DNA of 64,000 nt from Vitis vinifera (Eukaryota; Streptophyta; Magnoliopsida; Vitales; Vitaceae). The stretch spans positions 17,180,001 to 17,244,000 of the forward strand of contig NC_081807.1 in assembly GCF_030704535.1 (NCBI RefSeq), read 5' to 3'. The position numbers were made by a program, and so were the translations under genes. How positions within the stretch are numbered: position 1 is the first letter of the stretch; every line of letters starts with the position of its first letter. This document shows positions 35,873 through 46,468 of the stretch, piece after piece. A model generated the notes under the pieces. The model saw only the letters and a list, made by a program, of their open reading frames with translations, was not told the DNA's origin and made no database searches.

Positions 35873-36109
35873 AACAAAACCGACTCTGTGGTGATCTTTG
35901 ACCCTTTTTCCTATTTCTTGAGCGAGTGAGAGCTTTGAAATGGGAGAGAAGAGAAAAATGTGGTTTTAGAGAGAGTTGAGAAGTGAGATTCAATATCCAC
36001 GGTGGAAGAATTCAGAACTGTTAGCAGAGGTCTTTGGAGGGAAGATCATCAAGCAACTCGGTTTCATAAGCTGAACCTCTATTTCAGGTTCTAGTGCTCT
36101 TATTTTGTT

Positions 36110-36960
36110 TGATTATTGGTGTAGAAATTTAGGTTATGATTTCTCTAATTTCTGTTGATTTGGTTAGATCTGGTTGTTTGTGGAATTTTGGATTATATAT
36201 ATATATATATTTTATCAAATTTTGTTGATTTGTATAAATTTGAATTATTCAAGAACCCTAGGTTGTAATTTCTTGAAAATCTCTGTTGATTTGTATAGAA
36301 TTGATTATTTTAGAACCTTAGGTTGTATTACTTTTAATTTTCTGATTATTAAGAGTTGATTTGGTTGTTTTAAAATCCTAGATTGCAATTTCTTGTTAGT
36401 TTATATAGATTTGTTCATTTTAGGCTTTTAGATGTTTATTTTTTATTTTTAAATATTTTCTTACTTAGATAATTCAACCAGGAATCAGAGTTGTTTCTAT
36501 GTTGCTATGTACTGATCCAATTACCTTAGAATTGTAATATGTAATTTTCTAAATTTGTCTCTATTGATTTTTAATAATTAAATTCAATTAGAAATCTAAA
36601 TTTATCTCTGTTGATTGGGTTTTTATCCTCTATTGATTTGTACTAATTAAGTTCAATTAGAAATCTAGATATTCTCTTTATTAATTTGGACCGATTTGAT
36701 TCAATTAGAAATCTAGGTTGTGCCTCTATTGATTTTGGACTAATTTGGTTAAATTGTAACCTAGGTAGCATTTATATTAATTTTGGAATGATTTAATTCA
36801 ATGGGAAATTTAGAATTTGTCTTTATTAATATGGTTTGATTTGATTAAATAAAACCTAGGTCATGTCTCAATTAATTTATGAATTGATTTAATTCAATTA
36901 GGGACACAGGTTATGCCTCCATACTCTGAACTGATTTAATCAAATTGAAATTTAGGTAAG
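36110..36960. repeat. Diverged tandem array, ~47-60 bp period, about 14 units
   Basis: Each unit has a CT(C/G)T.TTGATTTG.-like start, an A/T-rich middle with AATTCAATTAGAA or similar, and a CCTAGGTTGT-like end. In the right part the CTAGG-type core recurs at about 36663, 36710, 36760, 36807, 36855, 36902 and 36949, a regular 47-50 bp spacing. In the left part (36250-36430) spacing is ~60 bp. A (TA)n run sits at about 36194-36210. No reading frame spans the array. Confidence 0.75.
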
Positions 36961-36964
36961 GTAA

Positions 36965-37072
36965 ATTCAAGGTATCATCATTGGTAGGATTCAAACCTAG
37001 GATTATGTGCCATTTATTGGGATCATACTTTCCAGTATTTGTCCTGACCAACTAGGCTGTCCCAGTGGATTT
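36965..37072 (-). repeat. Possible tRNA-derived (SINE-like) fragment
   Basis: The minus strand has an A-box-like CCTAGTTGGTCAGGAC and, about 50 bases further, a B-box-like GGTTTGAATCC, the order and spacing of a Pol III internal promoter. The cloverleaf stems do not pair well, so it is not a functional tRNA. Confidence 0.35.
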
Positions 37073-37079
37073 ACATTGA

Positions 37080-38700
37080 TTTCATAATTATATTTGATAT
37101 TCAAATACTTTCCAGTATTTTTATCATGGAGTGATATTCAAATTGGTTTCAACTAAAAATAGGATACTATTTGATTTCTTAATTATAATTTGATACCATC
37201 ATCATAGATTTGAAAGTTCCATTCTATTCAAAAAGAAAAAGCCATTGGAAAACCAAATGACAATTGGCTTTAAGTAAACTTATTTTAATCCTGATTCATG
37301 AAAGGTTGATTTTATTTTCTATGATGAATAAATCATTCTTTTTATACTTCATATATAAATTTATACACTTATACTTCGATTCTTCAATAATCCTAAGTAT
37401 GATATTACATGTATACAAATAAATTTACTTTCGGATTGGTTTTTTTAATTACCTCTTCTTGAACAATCTTTAGTTTTCCTTTAAAACTAATCTAGATTTT
37501 TGGATAATAAAGTATCAAATTTCTCAACTAATTTTATTTGGTATGCATATTTGAAAAATGTTTTAAAAATGATTTTAAGTAGACACGAATTAATTTCATA
37601 ACTCCAGGTAATGGAGACATTGTGGATGAATATGTGGAAATTAAAATGAGACTTAATAACTCCCAACATTTGAAATGATTTTAGAAAAATCAATTTTTTT
37701 ACTTTCATATGATTTTCCATTTATTCCAATATTGAATTCTTAAATTGAAATCCATATTATTTAGAGAATTCCTCAACTCTTAACAATAATAGGAATCACT
37801 AAAATTATGTTATAAAATAGTATAAGATTAGTCAAACAAAGTGAATAAAATGAAAGTTGAAAACACAAGTCCTCTATAATCTTAAATCCAGTTATTTTCT
37901 TTTGCTCGTATTTAATCTCTCATTGATGCATGTGCAATTATTTAGATTTAAGTCTTTCTTCTAAATTCATAGCTATTATATTTTGTAAATAAAATTTTTC
38001 CCTTGGAAGAACGCTTTATTTGCTAATCTAAGTACGCAAGTTTTCACCTTATCTTTTTATTTAAAGCCATGCGCATGAGTGAACCTTGTTTATAATTGTT
38101 TTGTTTGCTATGTTTGAATCATGTGGTATTAAATTTTGCTTGCTATTGGTATGTAATGCTTCTTGTACAATTTAATATTATTATTTGCCAATTAACTCTT
38201 ACATTTTATGGAAACGCTCAACTTGCAAATCACATACGCTTTTCAGTGTTTGATTGATGACATACATTGAATGTACTTTGATGTGTAAAATTGATTTATG
38301 GTATCCATAGATTAATCAATCAATTGGCATAGTTATCCCAACTTAATTAGTAGAGACATTTGTTTAGGGCTCAGAGGGATGCTACATTTTGATATCTTCT
38401 TGATAGGTAACTTGACCCTCGGGCTTAGACTCGGGTTTTCAAATTTTTTATTTATGAATTTATAAATATAATTATTTACAGGGAAAATTAAGAAAATAAA
38501 GTTGTTTACAAAGTATTATTATTATTATCATTTAATTTTTAAGAAATTAAAATATGTTTTGGAATGATGTATTAAGAGTGTTTCGTAATGTTTTCTCTAA
38601 AAGTGTTTTTATGAGAGTCATTTATCAAGTGTTTCTCTAAAAAACATTATAAGTGATTTTTTTTTTTTAACATTATAAGTGATTTTTCAAATATTTAAAA
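37080..38700. other. Intergenic, AT-rich
   Basis: No gene supported. At 38370-38440 'GATATCTTCTTGATAGGTAACTTGACCC' followed by 'GGGCTTAGACTCGGGTTTTC' resembles leader sequence of gypsy elements, but is isolated. Confidence 0.4.
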
Positions 38701-38709
38701 ATGTTTCTT

Positions 38710-39057
38710 TGCTATAAAACGAGGATAAATGCAACACAAATAAAAGTAGAGACAACTATATATTACGTTAACATTATATATAAATATATTGGGAAGAAAA
38801 GAATAAGACATTAGAAGTGATAGAGTTGAGAGAATGAAAGAAAGAGAGAATAAGAGAGAGATAATGAGAAAAAGGGAGGGATTTCTTTCTTGCTCGAGAT
38901 AGGTTTGTACAAGAGAAGGAGACCTTTCATAGGCTTCATAGAGGTCCTCCATTAATGCCTCTATTTATTCATATTAATGGAGAGCATTAATGGAAGACTT
39001 ATTATGTTGTTTAATAAGGGGGTTTTAAGTGGTGACATTCACCTTTCATTTACAACA
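38710..39057 (-). repeat. Copia 3' LTR
   Basis: Starts TGCTATAAAACGAGG (plus strand), ends TTTACAACA, and is followed by the complement of the polypurine tract. It matches 44214-44375 over its first ~165 bp. The 85-codon frame at 38695-38952 lies in this LTR and is not a gene. Confidence 0.85.
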
Positions 39058-39599
39058 CCCTCCTTTGGATGTCCACCACACTAAAGAATATGTATCATTA
39101 AAACCTTGTTAGTAAAAAACCTTATAAGAAAAACCTAGTGAAGGAAAAAGAGTACAACATTCTTATAATTCTTTAAAGCATTCTTGGTATGTTAGGATTG
39201 CCTTGTTAAAAAGCTTACCAATAAAGCCCAATGAGACAAAACCTGGACAAAAAGGAAAAAGAGTATACTACAATAACACCCTTTTACAAGCATACTCTCC
39301 CTCATGTTGATATCCTTGAGTCAGCACATTCCAATCTTGTGTATTAACTTCTTGAATGTTGAGGTTGACAATGACTTTGTGAATAAATAAGCTAGATTAT
39401 CATTTGAGCGTATTTGTTGAACGTCAATTTTACCACTCTTTTGGAGTTCATGTGTATAAAAGAATTTTGGTGAATTGTATTTAGTTCTATTTTCTTTAAT
39501 ATGACCTCTTTTTATCTATGCAATGAATGCAACATTATCTTTAAATAATATTTCTAGGCCACCTTTGATATGTTGGATCATAGATCTTAACCATATACA

Positions 39600-40870
39600 T
39601 TCATGACTTGCTTCATGAATTACAAGTATTTATGATGATTTGATGATATGACTTCCATTGTTTATTTGACAAATCTCCATGAAATAACAGGACCATGACA
39701 ATGAAACACATTATTTGTGATCTAGCTTTGTGTGGATTTGAAAGATATCCTGCATCTGCATATCCAAGCAATTGTTGTTTTGATTCATTTGAATAAAATA
39801 GACTCATGTAATTAGTTTCACAAAGATAATGTAATATATGTTTGATACCATTCCAATATCTTCAAGTTTGAGCAGAACTGTATTTTGCTAATAAATTGAC
39901 AAAAAAACAATATTTGGACATGTATAATTGGTAAGATAAATAAGTACACCAATAATGTTGAGATATGGTACTTTAGGACCAAGTAATTCTTCACTTTTTT
40001 TGCGAGGGTGAAATGAGTCATTTTTCATATTAAGTGATTAGACAATCATTGGAGAACTTAAAGGATGAGTTTTATCCATATGAAAACCCCTCAAAATTTT
40101 CTTAATGTATGTTGATTGATGTATTAAAACTCCATTTAGAAAATGCTCGATCTATAGGCTGAGACAAAATCTTTCACCTCAAATTCCTTTTTCAAATGAT
40201 ATGTTGTTCTTGTGAGCTCTTTAGGAGTTTCAACAAGATTTAAGCCATTAACATACATTGCAATAATTGTAAATCTGGTTTCTGATTTCTTAATGAAGAT
40301 GTATGAACATATAGGGTTATTCACATACCCTTCTTTTAGCAAGTATTCGCTAATGTGATTATACCACATGCATCCAAATTGCTTTAATTCATACAAGGAT
40401 CATTGTACCTTGATTGAGTACATGTTACGAGGCTCTCTACTATTTGCTTTAAGCAATTTAAATCCTTCAAGGGTTTTCATGTATATATCATTATCTATGG
40501 ATCCATATAAATATGATATAATAACATCTATGAGATGCATATTCAATCCTTCTAAGACTGTCAAACTAATTAAGAAATGAAATGTTATTGTGTCCATGAC
40601 GAGAAAGTATGTTTTCTTGTAGTCAATACCAATTCTCTATGAGAAACCTTGTGCTACTAATCGTACTTTATATCTTATGATCTCATCATTCTCATTGTGT
40701 TTTCGTACAAATACCCATTTGTACCTAATAGGCTTTACATCTTCAAGTGTTTGGACTATTGGTTAAAAAACTTCTCGTTTTGTTAATGAGTTTCACCCTG
40801 CCTACATAGCTTTTTTCCATTTTGGCCAATCATTTCTATGTTAACATTATTCCATATTTCATGGTTTGAG
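39600..40870 (-). pseudogene. Copia RT and RNase H remnants
   Basis: Recognisable blocks in separate frames: LISLTVLEGLNMHLIDVI and DNDIYMKTLEGFKL (40400-40597), YELKQFGCMWYNHISEYLL with MYVNGLNLV where the YVDD loop should be (40136-40396), and LLGYADAGYLSNPHKARSQ of RNase H (39613-39807). The YVDD aspartates are lost (VNG), so the RT is dead. Confidence 0.85.
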
Positions 40871-41399
40871 ATTTTCATCATTTCTTATAATATTAGAGGC
40901 CACTTGGAAAGAGAAAATATTATTAACATTTTCTCTTGTGTGTACATAACTTACTGACATCTCACAATTTTTAGGTACCTGTACCTTTTTAGGGGCTACT
41001 TATTCAATATGTGCCTTTTTAGGGGTTTCTTGTTTAATATGTGCATTTTCAAGGACTTTTTGCATTATTTGTTCTTTTTTTGGGGCAATAGATTTCTTAA
41101 TTTTAGATCGATCAATCATTTTGATGGTTGCTTCTAGAGTAACAAATTTTCTTTATGTTCTCTTCTTTTGGGGAATTATATCCTTTGAGCTGATAGGTCT
41201 ACCACGCTTTAGGTGTATCTTAGATTCATTTGTTAATTGTTCTACAAGGACATCAATCCATGCTGGAGTATTTGCATCCGGGATATGTGACTTTGTTACT
41301 TTCTTTGTATTTATGAATGTATCTGGTAATTGATTTGCAAGATTTTGAAAATGAATGATCCTTTGAACTTCTAGTTCACATTGATTTGTATAAGGATTA

Positions 41400-42260
41400 A
41401 GATGGGACATAGTAGATGCCTTCTAAGTAATTTCTCGCCATTATTCAAGAATCGGCTTTTCTTTCCTTAATGAGAAGAAAACACTTTCATTAAAATGACA
41501 ATCCTCAAAGCGGGCTATAAAAACATCATTTGTCAAAGGTTTAAGATATTTTATAATAGATGGAGAATCAAAACCTACATAAATCCCAAGTTGTCGTTGG
41601 GGACCTTCATTTTAGTGCGTTGTGTAGGTGCAATTGGTACATATACTGCACAACCAAAAATCCATAAGTAAGAGATATTTGGTTGTTTTCCAAGTATAAG
41701 TTGTAAAGGGAAGTATTCATGATAAGTTGTAGATCAAATACGGATTAAAGCTACAACATGCATAATAGCATGTTCCTAGGCAGAAGTAGGTAATTTGATT
41801 TTCATTAGTAATAGTCAATCTATTAATTGAAGATGTTTGATGAAGAATTCTGTTAAACCATTTTAGGTATGAGTATGGGTAATAGGATGCTCAATATTTA
41901 TTCATATTGACATACAATAGTCAATGAATGTTTGAGAAGTAAATTTTCTAGCATTATTAAGACGTATTGTCTCAATTGGATAATATGGAAATTGTGCTTG
42001 TAATCTGGTCATTTGTGCAAAGAGCCTAGCAAAGGCAACATTACGTGTAAAAAGGAGACAAATATGTGACCACCTAGTAGAAGCATCTATTAAGATCATA
42101 AAATAACGAAATGGTTCACATGGTGGATGGATAGAACCACATATGTCTCCATGTATTCTTTCTAAAAAGACCGGTGACTTGGATATGATTTTAGTAAAAG
42201 ATGGTCTTACTATCAATTTACCTTGTGAGCAGGCAACACGTGAGTATTCGTTGGGCAAAA
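41400..42260 (-). pseudogene. Copia integrase remnant
   Basis: 41902-42258 keeps a copia integrase core: LERIHGDICGSIHPPCEPFRYFMILIDASTRWSH. In LNNARKFTSQTF the second catalytic Asp is changed (family DNA.EF to NNARKF). Downstream parts are broken by stops. Confidence 0.8.
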
Positions 42261-43139
42261 GAATCTTTTGGTTCTTTAGTGGATTCCCATGTGAGTGTTC
42301 GATTATTTAACGCATCATTGAAAACCCTAGGTAACCTAACGTGTCTTGTCAAAGGACAAAAAATTTTGGGTTGTTGAACTTCTAGTTCATGACAACATAT
42401 GATTCATATGTTTTATAGTTGTATGATACAACCTAAAAAAGAAAGCTGGGAATTTTCCACTATAAGTTTTCTCCATATATAATACAAGTAATGTAAAGAT
42501 ATTCTATATTATCTTCATTCATAGTTTCAATTTGATATCCATTTCTTCAGATATCCTTGAAATTGAGCAAAATTATTTTAGATTTGCTAGAAGATAAAAC
42601 ATCATTTATATGGAATCTAGTTCTATTTGGTAGCATTATGTTTGCTTTTTCGAAGCCTTTAACCAAGTTTGTAGTGCCAAATATGGTACTTACATTAACT
42701 TTTATTAATATCAATCCGAGGAAGTATCTTTTATCTCAAAGAATTGTGTATGTGGTTGCACAGTCTGCGAGACATACATCATCCTCATTCATCTTGAGAC
42801 AAAATAACACAGATTTTAGATATAACTAATATTAAAAAAAGGGCATAATATAAATAACAATATATAAAAAAAAAATGTAATAACAAGATATAAATATAAG
42901 ACATAACAATATATTATTTGATATATAAAGTAACATCAATCAATGTTAGTATTATCATCATTTATTAAATGGTTAGTTTTTTACTTGGACCTCCAAATAA
43001 ATCAATGTCATAGTAAGCTAGGTCCAATCTATCACCATCAGTAAAGTTCATCTCTATCTATTTTCCTTTTACTTTTATTGATACTTAGTAAAGGTCGACT
43101 AAATGTTTGAGTGTATCATAGCTACGTAACTAATTTCCC

Positions 43140-43968
43140 TTCATACCACATCTATAACAATTATTTTAATGGTTCTTGGAAGGTTTATCTTGTATACACT
43201 TCCCATTTTCTTGTTTTGCCTCTGTATTACTTGACTTTTGGTGGTGTAATGAGGCTTTATTTTTATGAGAATTTGAGGAATTACTACCATAAAAATCATG
43301 GTAATGAGGATTCCTTTCACGACCACATCCTCGTCCTTGTCCACGTCTACGAGTTTGGGACGATATTACATTTGCTTCAGGGAATGGTTCAGATTCAGTT
43401 GGATGAGACTAGTGATTTCTCATCAAAAACTCATTATTTTGTTTAGTAACAAGAAGACATGATATTAATTCAGAGTTTTTTGTATATCAACGCTCTTGAT
43501 ATTGCTGCTATAGAAGCACATTTGAGGCATGAAATGTAGTAAAAGTTTTTTTAAACATGTTTTTTTTGTGATTTTTTCTCCACACAACTTTAATTGAGAG
43601 CTGATTTTGAACAATGCGGATTTATATTCACAAACAGTTTTAAAATCTTGCAACCTTAAGTGCATCCAATCATATCAAGCTTTTGGGAGAATCATAGTTT
43701 TCTAGTGGTCATATCTTTCTTTCAAATTACTTCATAGAGTAAAAAGGTCTTTTACTATAAGATACTCACTTTTTAAACCTTCATGGAGATGATGGTAAAG
43801 GAAAATCAATGCTTTTGCGTGATCCTATGGGAATGCTTGATTTCTTTCTTTGATTGTAGCTCCAAGGTTCATTGGATTAAGATGAATTTCAACATCAAGT
43901 ATCCAATATAGATAGTTCTTTCCCAAAAGGTCAAGTGCCACAAATTCGAGTTCTGTGAGATTCAACAT
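43140..43968 (-). pseudogene. Copia gag remnant with zinc knuckle
   Basis: The frame from ATG at 43968 reads MLNLTELEFVALDLLGKNYL, typical of copia gag, then breaks. 43465-43665 keeps LQDFKTVCEYKSALFKISSQLKLCGEKIT. A partial CYRCG zinc knuckle lies near 43140-43180. Confidence 0.8.
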
Positions 43969-44213
43969 TGTTAAAAAACTTCATATATATGATAAAACAT
44001 TATTATTAGAATCAGTTACAATAAATTGATAACATTAGTATAACTTTTTATTATAATCAAAACTAAATAATTTTCTTGCAGCTTTTAACAATATATAACA
44101 CAAATTAAATGAACAAAATCAATAGTAATATAAATATGTAAAATTTTATTCTATACAAACAACCTCAAGTTTAATAACTAGAATTACCTTTAAAGTAATT
44201 TGTGTTGATAACG

Positions 44214-44375
44214 TGTTGTAAAATGGGATAAAAACAACACAAATAAAAGTAAAGACAACTATATATTACTTTAACAATATATATAATAGGGAGGAAGGAA
44301 TCAGAGACGAGAAATGAGAGAGTTGATAGAATGAAAGAAAGAAAAAAAATAAGAGAACGAGAGAAAGAGATGTTA
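44214..44375 (-). repeat. Truncated copia 5' LTR
   Basis: Starts TGTTGTAAAATGGG and matches the first half of the 3' LTR, then similarity stops at about 44375, ~20 bp before the pararetrovirus inverted repeat. Confidence 0.8.
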
Positions 44376-44395
44376 CATTATGATTATTTAATGTT

Positions 44396-46190
44396 TGTAT
44401 TTATACCAAACCTCTGAACACTGTAAATATTTTCCTACCGTCCAACCTCTTGAATTTAATTCTCACTTGTCACATGTAAATACTTTGCCTATAAATTAGT
44501 GGTAATAAAAGAAAAGAAGTGTGCCCGAGAAAGTGTGTGAAGGTGTGTGCAACAGTGTGTAAAGTTGTATGTGAAAGAAAGCTGTATCTTCAGCCTTGTA
44601 CATTTATCAGCAATCAATAAGAAAGTAAGAATTTTCTATTAAATTTCTACCTTCATTTAGAATTTATTTTATTATGTATTTTTCTTACCCTTATGAGGTA
44701 AAAGGGGTAAAAAGGTAAAGTAGGTAAATTAAAATTATTTGAATTATTTTTAAGTTTTCTTTACTAGTTAATATATGTAATATACATGAATCCTTTTTAT
44801 ATAATGTTCTCATCAACATAAAAAAAAAAAAAAAAATCAGGTTATTTAGAAAATTTTGGGTGTAAAATCATGTTTTAAAATTAGAGTCTTTAGTCTTAAC
44901 CCTTGACCTGAAACCTGTTTTTGCAGGAAAATTGGCGTGTTAGGGAGACTATGTCTGGTCAGAAGGGGGGTATTACCTTGACACGAAGTGATGTTTTAAA
45001 AATTTTGAATTTTGTTACCTGAATTTTTGAGATATCCGATTTCAAAAACTTAACTTTTATACATTAAATGGTTTCACACTATAAGCACAGACGCTTAAGT
45101 TAAATATATATTAAAATAATAATTGTTTGAAAATATTTATATTATTTTAATGAGTGTTTGAAAATTTTATATTAAAATATTAAGTATTTGGAAATGTTTA
45201 TATTATTTTAATGTTAGCAATAAATGTGTTCACACTTTAATTCAATATAAAAGTTTCATTATTAACGGAGATTTCAAAACCCCTATTATTACTTTGATGA
45301 AAGTTTAATGAAAGTTTTATATTGAATTAAAGTGTGAACACATTTATTGCTAATATTAAAATAATATAAACATTTCCAAATACTTAATATTTTAATATAA
45401 AATTTTCAAACACTCATTAAAATAATATAAATATTTTCAGACAATTATTATTTTAATATATATTTAACTTAAGCGTCAGTGCTTATAGTGTGAAACCATT
45501 TAATGTATAAAAGTTAAGTTTTTGAAATCGGATATCTCAAAAATTCAGGTAATAAAATTAAAAAATTTTAAAACATAACTTCGTGTCAAGGTAATACCCC
45601 TCTTTTGACCAGACAGAGTCTCCCTAACACGCAAATTTTTTGGCAAAAACGGGTTTCAGGTCAAGGGTTAAGACTAAAGACTCTAGTTTTAAAACATGAT
45701 TTTACACCCAAAATTTTCTAAATAACTCGATTTTTATTTTTATTTTTTATTTTATTTATGTTGATGAGAACATTATATAAAAAGGACCCATGTATATTAC
45801 ATATATTAACTAGTAAAGAAAACTTAAAAATAATTCAAATAATTTTCATTTCCCTACTTTACATTTTTACCCCTTTTACCCCATAAGGGTAAGGAAAATA
45901 CATAATAAAATAAATTCTAAATGAAGGCAGAAATTTAACATAAAATTCTTACTTTCTTATTGATTGTTGATAAATGTACAAGGCTGAAGATACAACTTTC
46001 TTTCACAGATAACTTTACACTGTTGCACACACCTTTGGACACACTTTCTCGGGCACACTTCTTTTCTTTTACTACCACTAATTTATAGGCAAAGTATTTA
46101 CAAGTGACAGGTGAGAATTAAATTCAAGTGGTTGGACGGTAGGAAAATATTTACGATGTTCAGAGGTTTGGTATAAATATAAAGATGGTA
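44396..46190. repeat. ~1.8 kb inverted repeat of endogenous pararetrovirus promoter/leader
   Basis: The left arm (44396-45264) and right arm (45309-46190) are near-exact reverse complements over ~870 bp, with a ~44 bp loop holding CGGAGATTTCAAAACCCCT. Arms share TATTTATACCAAACCTCTGAAC, a TATA box (TATAAAT at 44490 on plus, 46081-46087 on minus), TCTTCAGCCTTGTACA and GTAATACC(C)..CTTGACACGAAGT. The same leader recurs at 51190-52380, where it runs to a primer-binding site, so these are viral non-coding regions (Caulimoviridae). Head-to-head arms could be transcribed inward to give long double-stranded RNA. Confidence 0.85.
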
Positions 46191-46468
46191 AAAGTCTTCT
46201 GAGACTTTTGACTTTTGTTTATTCATCCGTTTATCACTTTCTTCTCTTTCTCTTGTCCTTCTCTTCACATGCATAATATGTGGCTTGTGGATGCCTTTAC
46301 TGCTTCTGAACTTATACTGCTACATTGAATTTTTGTAGTTGAAGACGCATTTATTGATTCATTCCCAATTGGTGTCTTAGCTGATTCATGTCCTCTCAAT
46401 GGTCTCTGACAGTGGTGCCATTTGATTTGTGTCCAGCTGGTGTTCCTTGATTGTGGTCCTCAGAAGGG
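46191..46468 (-). other. Pararetrovirus region between leader and last ORF
   Basis: Matches 51690-51880 (for example TTTTTGTAGTTG.AGACGCATTTATTG). It connects, across the inserted LTR at 46469-48298, to the 3' end of the minus-strand viral ORF starting at 48303. Confidence 0.6.

Larger units (their letters stand above)
38710..44375 (-). mobile_element. Decayed Ty1/copia retrotransposon, 5' LTR truncated
   Basis: Minus-strand order: remaining 5' LTR 44214-44375, PBS-like CGTTATCAACAC, gag (ATG near 43968), zinc knuckle (~43140-43345), integrase (~41400-42260), RT (~40130-40870), RNase H (~39600-39810), purine tract AAAGGAGGG, 3' LTR 38710-39057. All coding parts carry stops and frameshifts. 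The 3' LTR is ~348 bp, but only ~162 bp of the 5' LTR remains before pararetrovirus-related sequence begins at ~44396. Confidence 0.9.

Noticed and set aside
38695..38952. 85-codon ORF with a hydrophobic tail
   Set aside because: Falls inside the copia 3' LTR.
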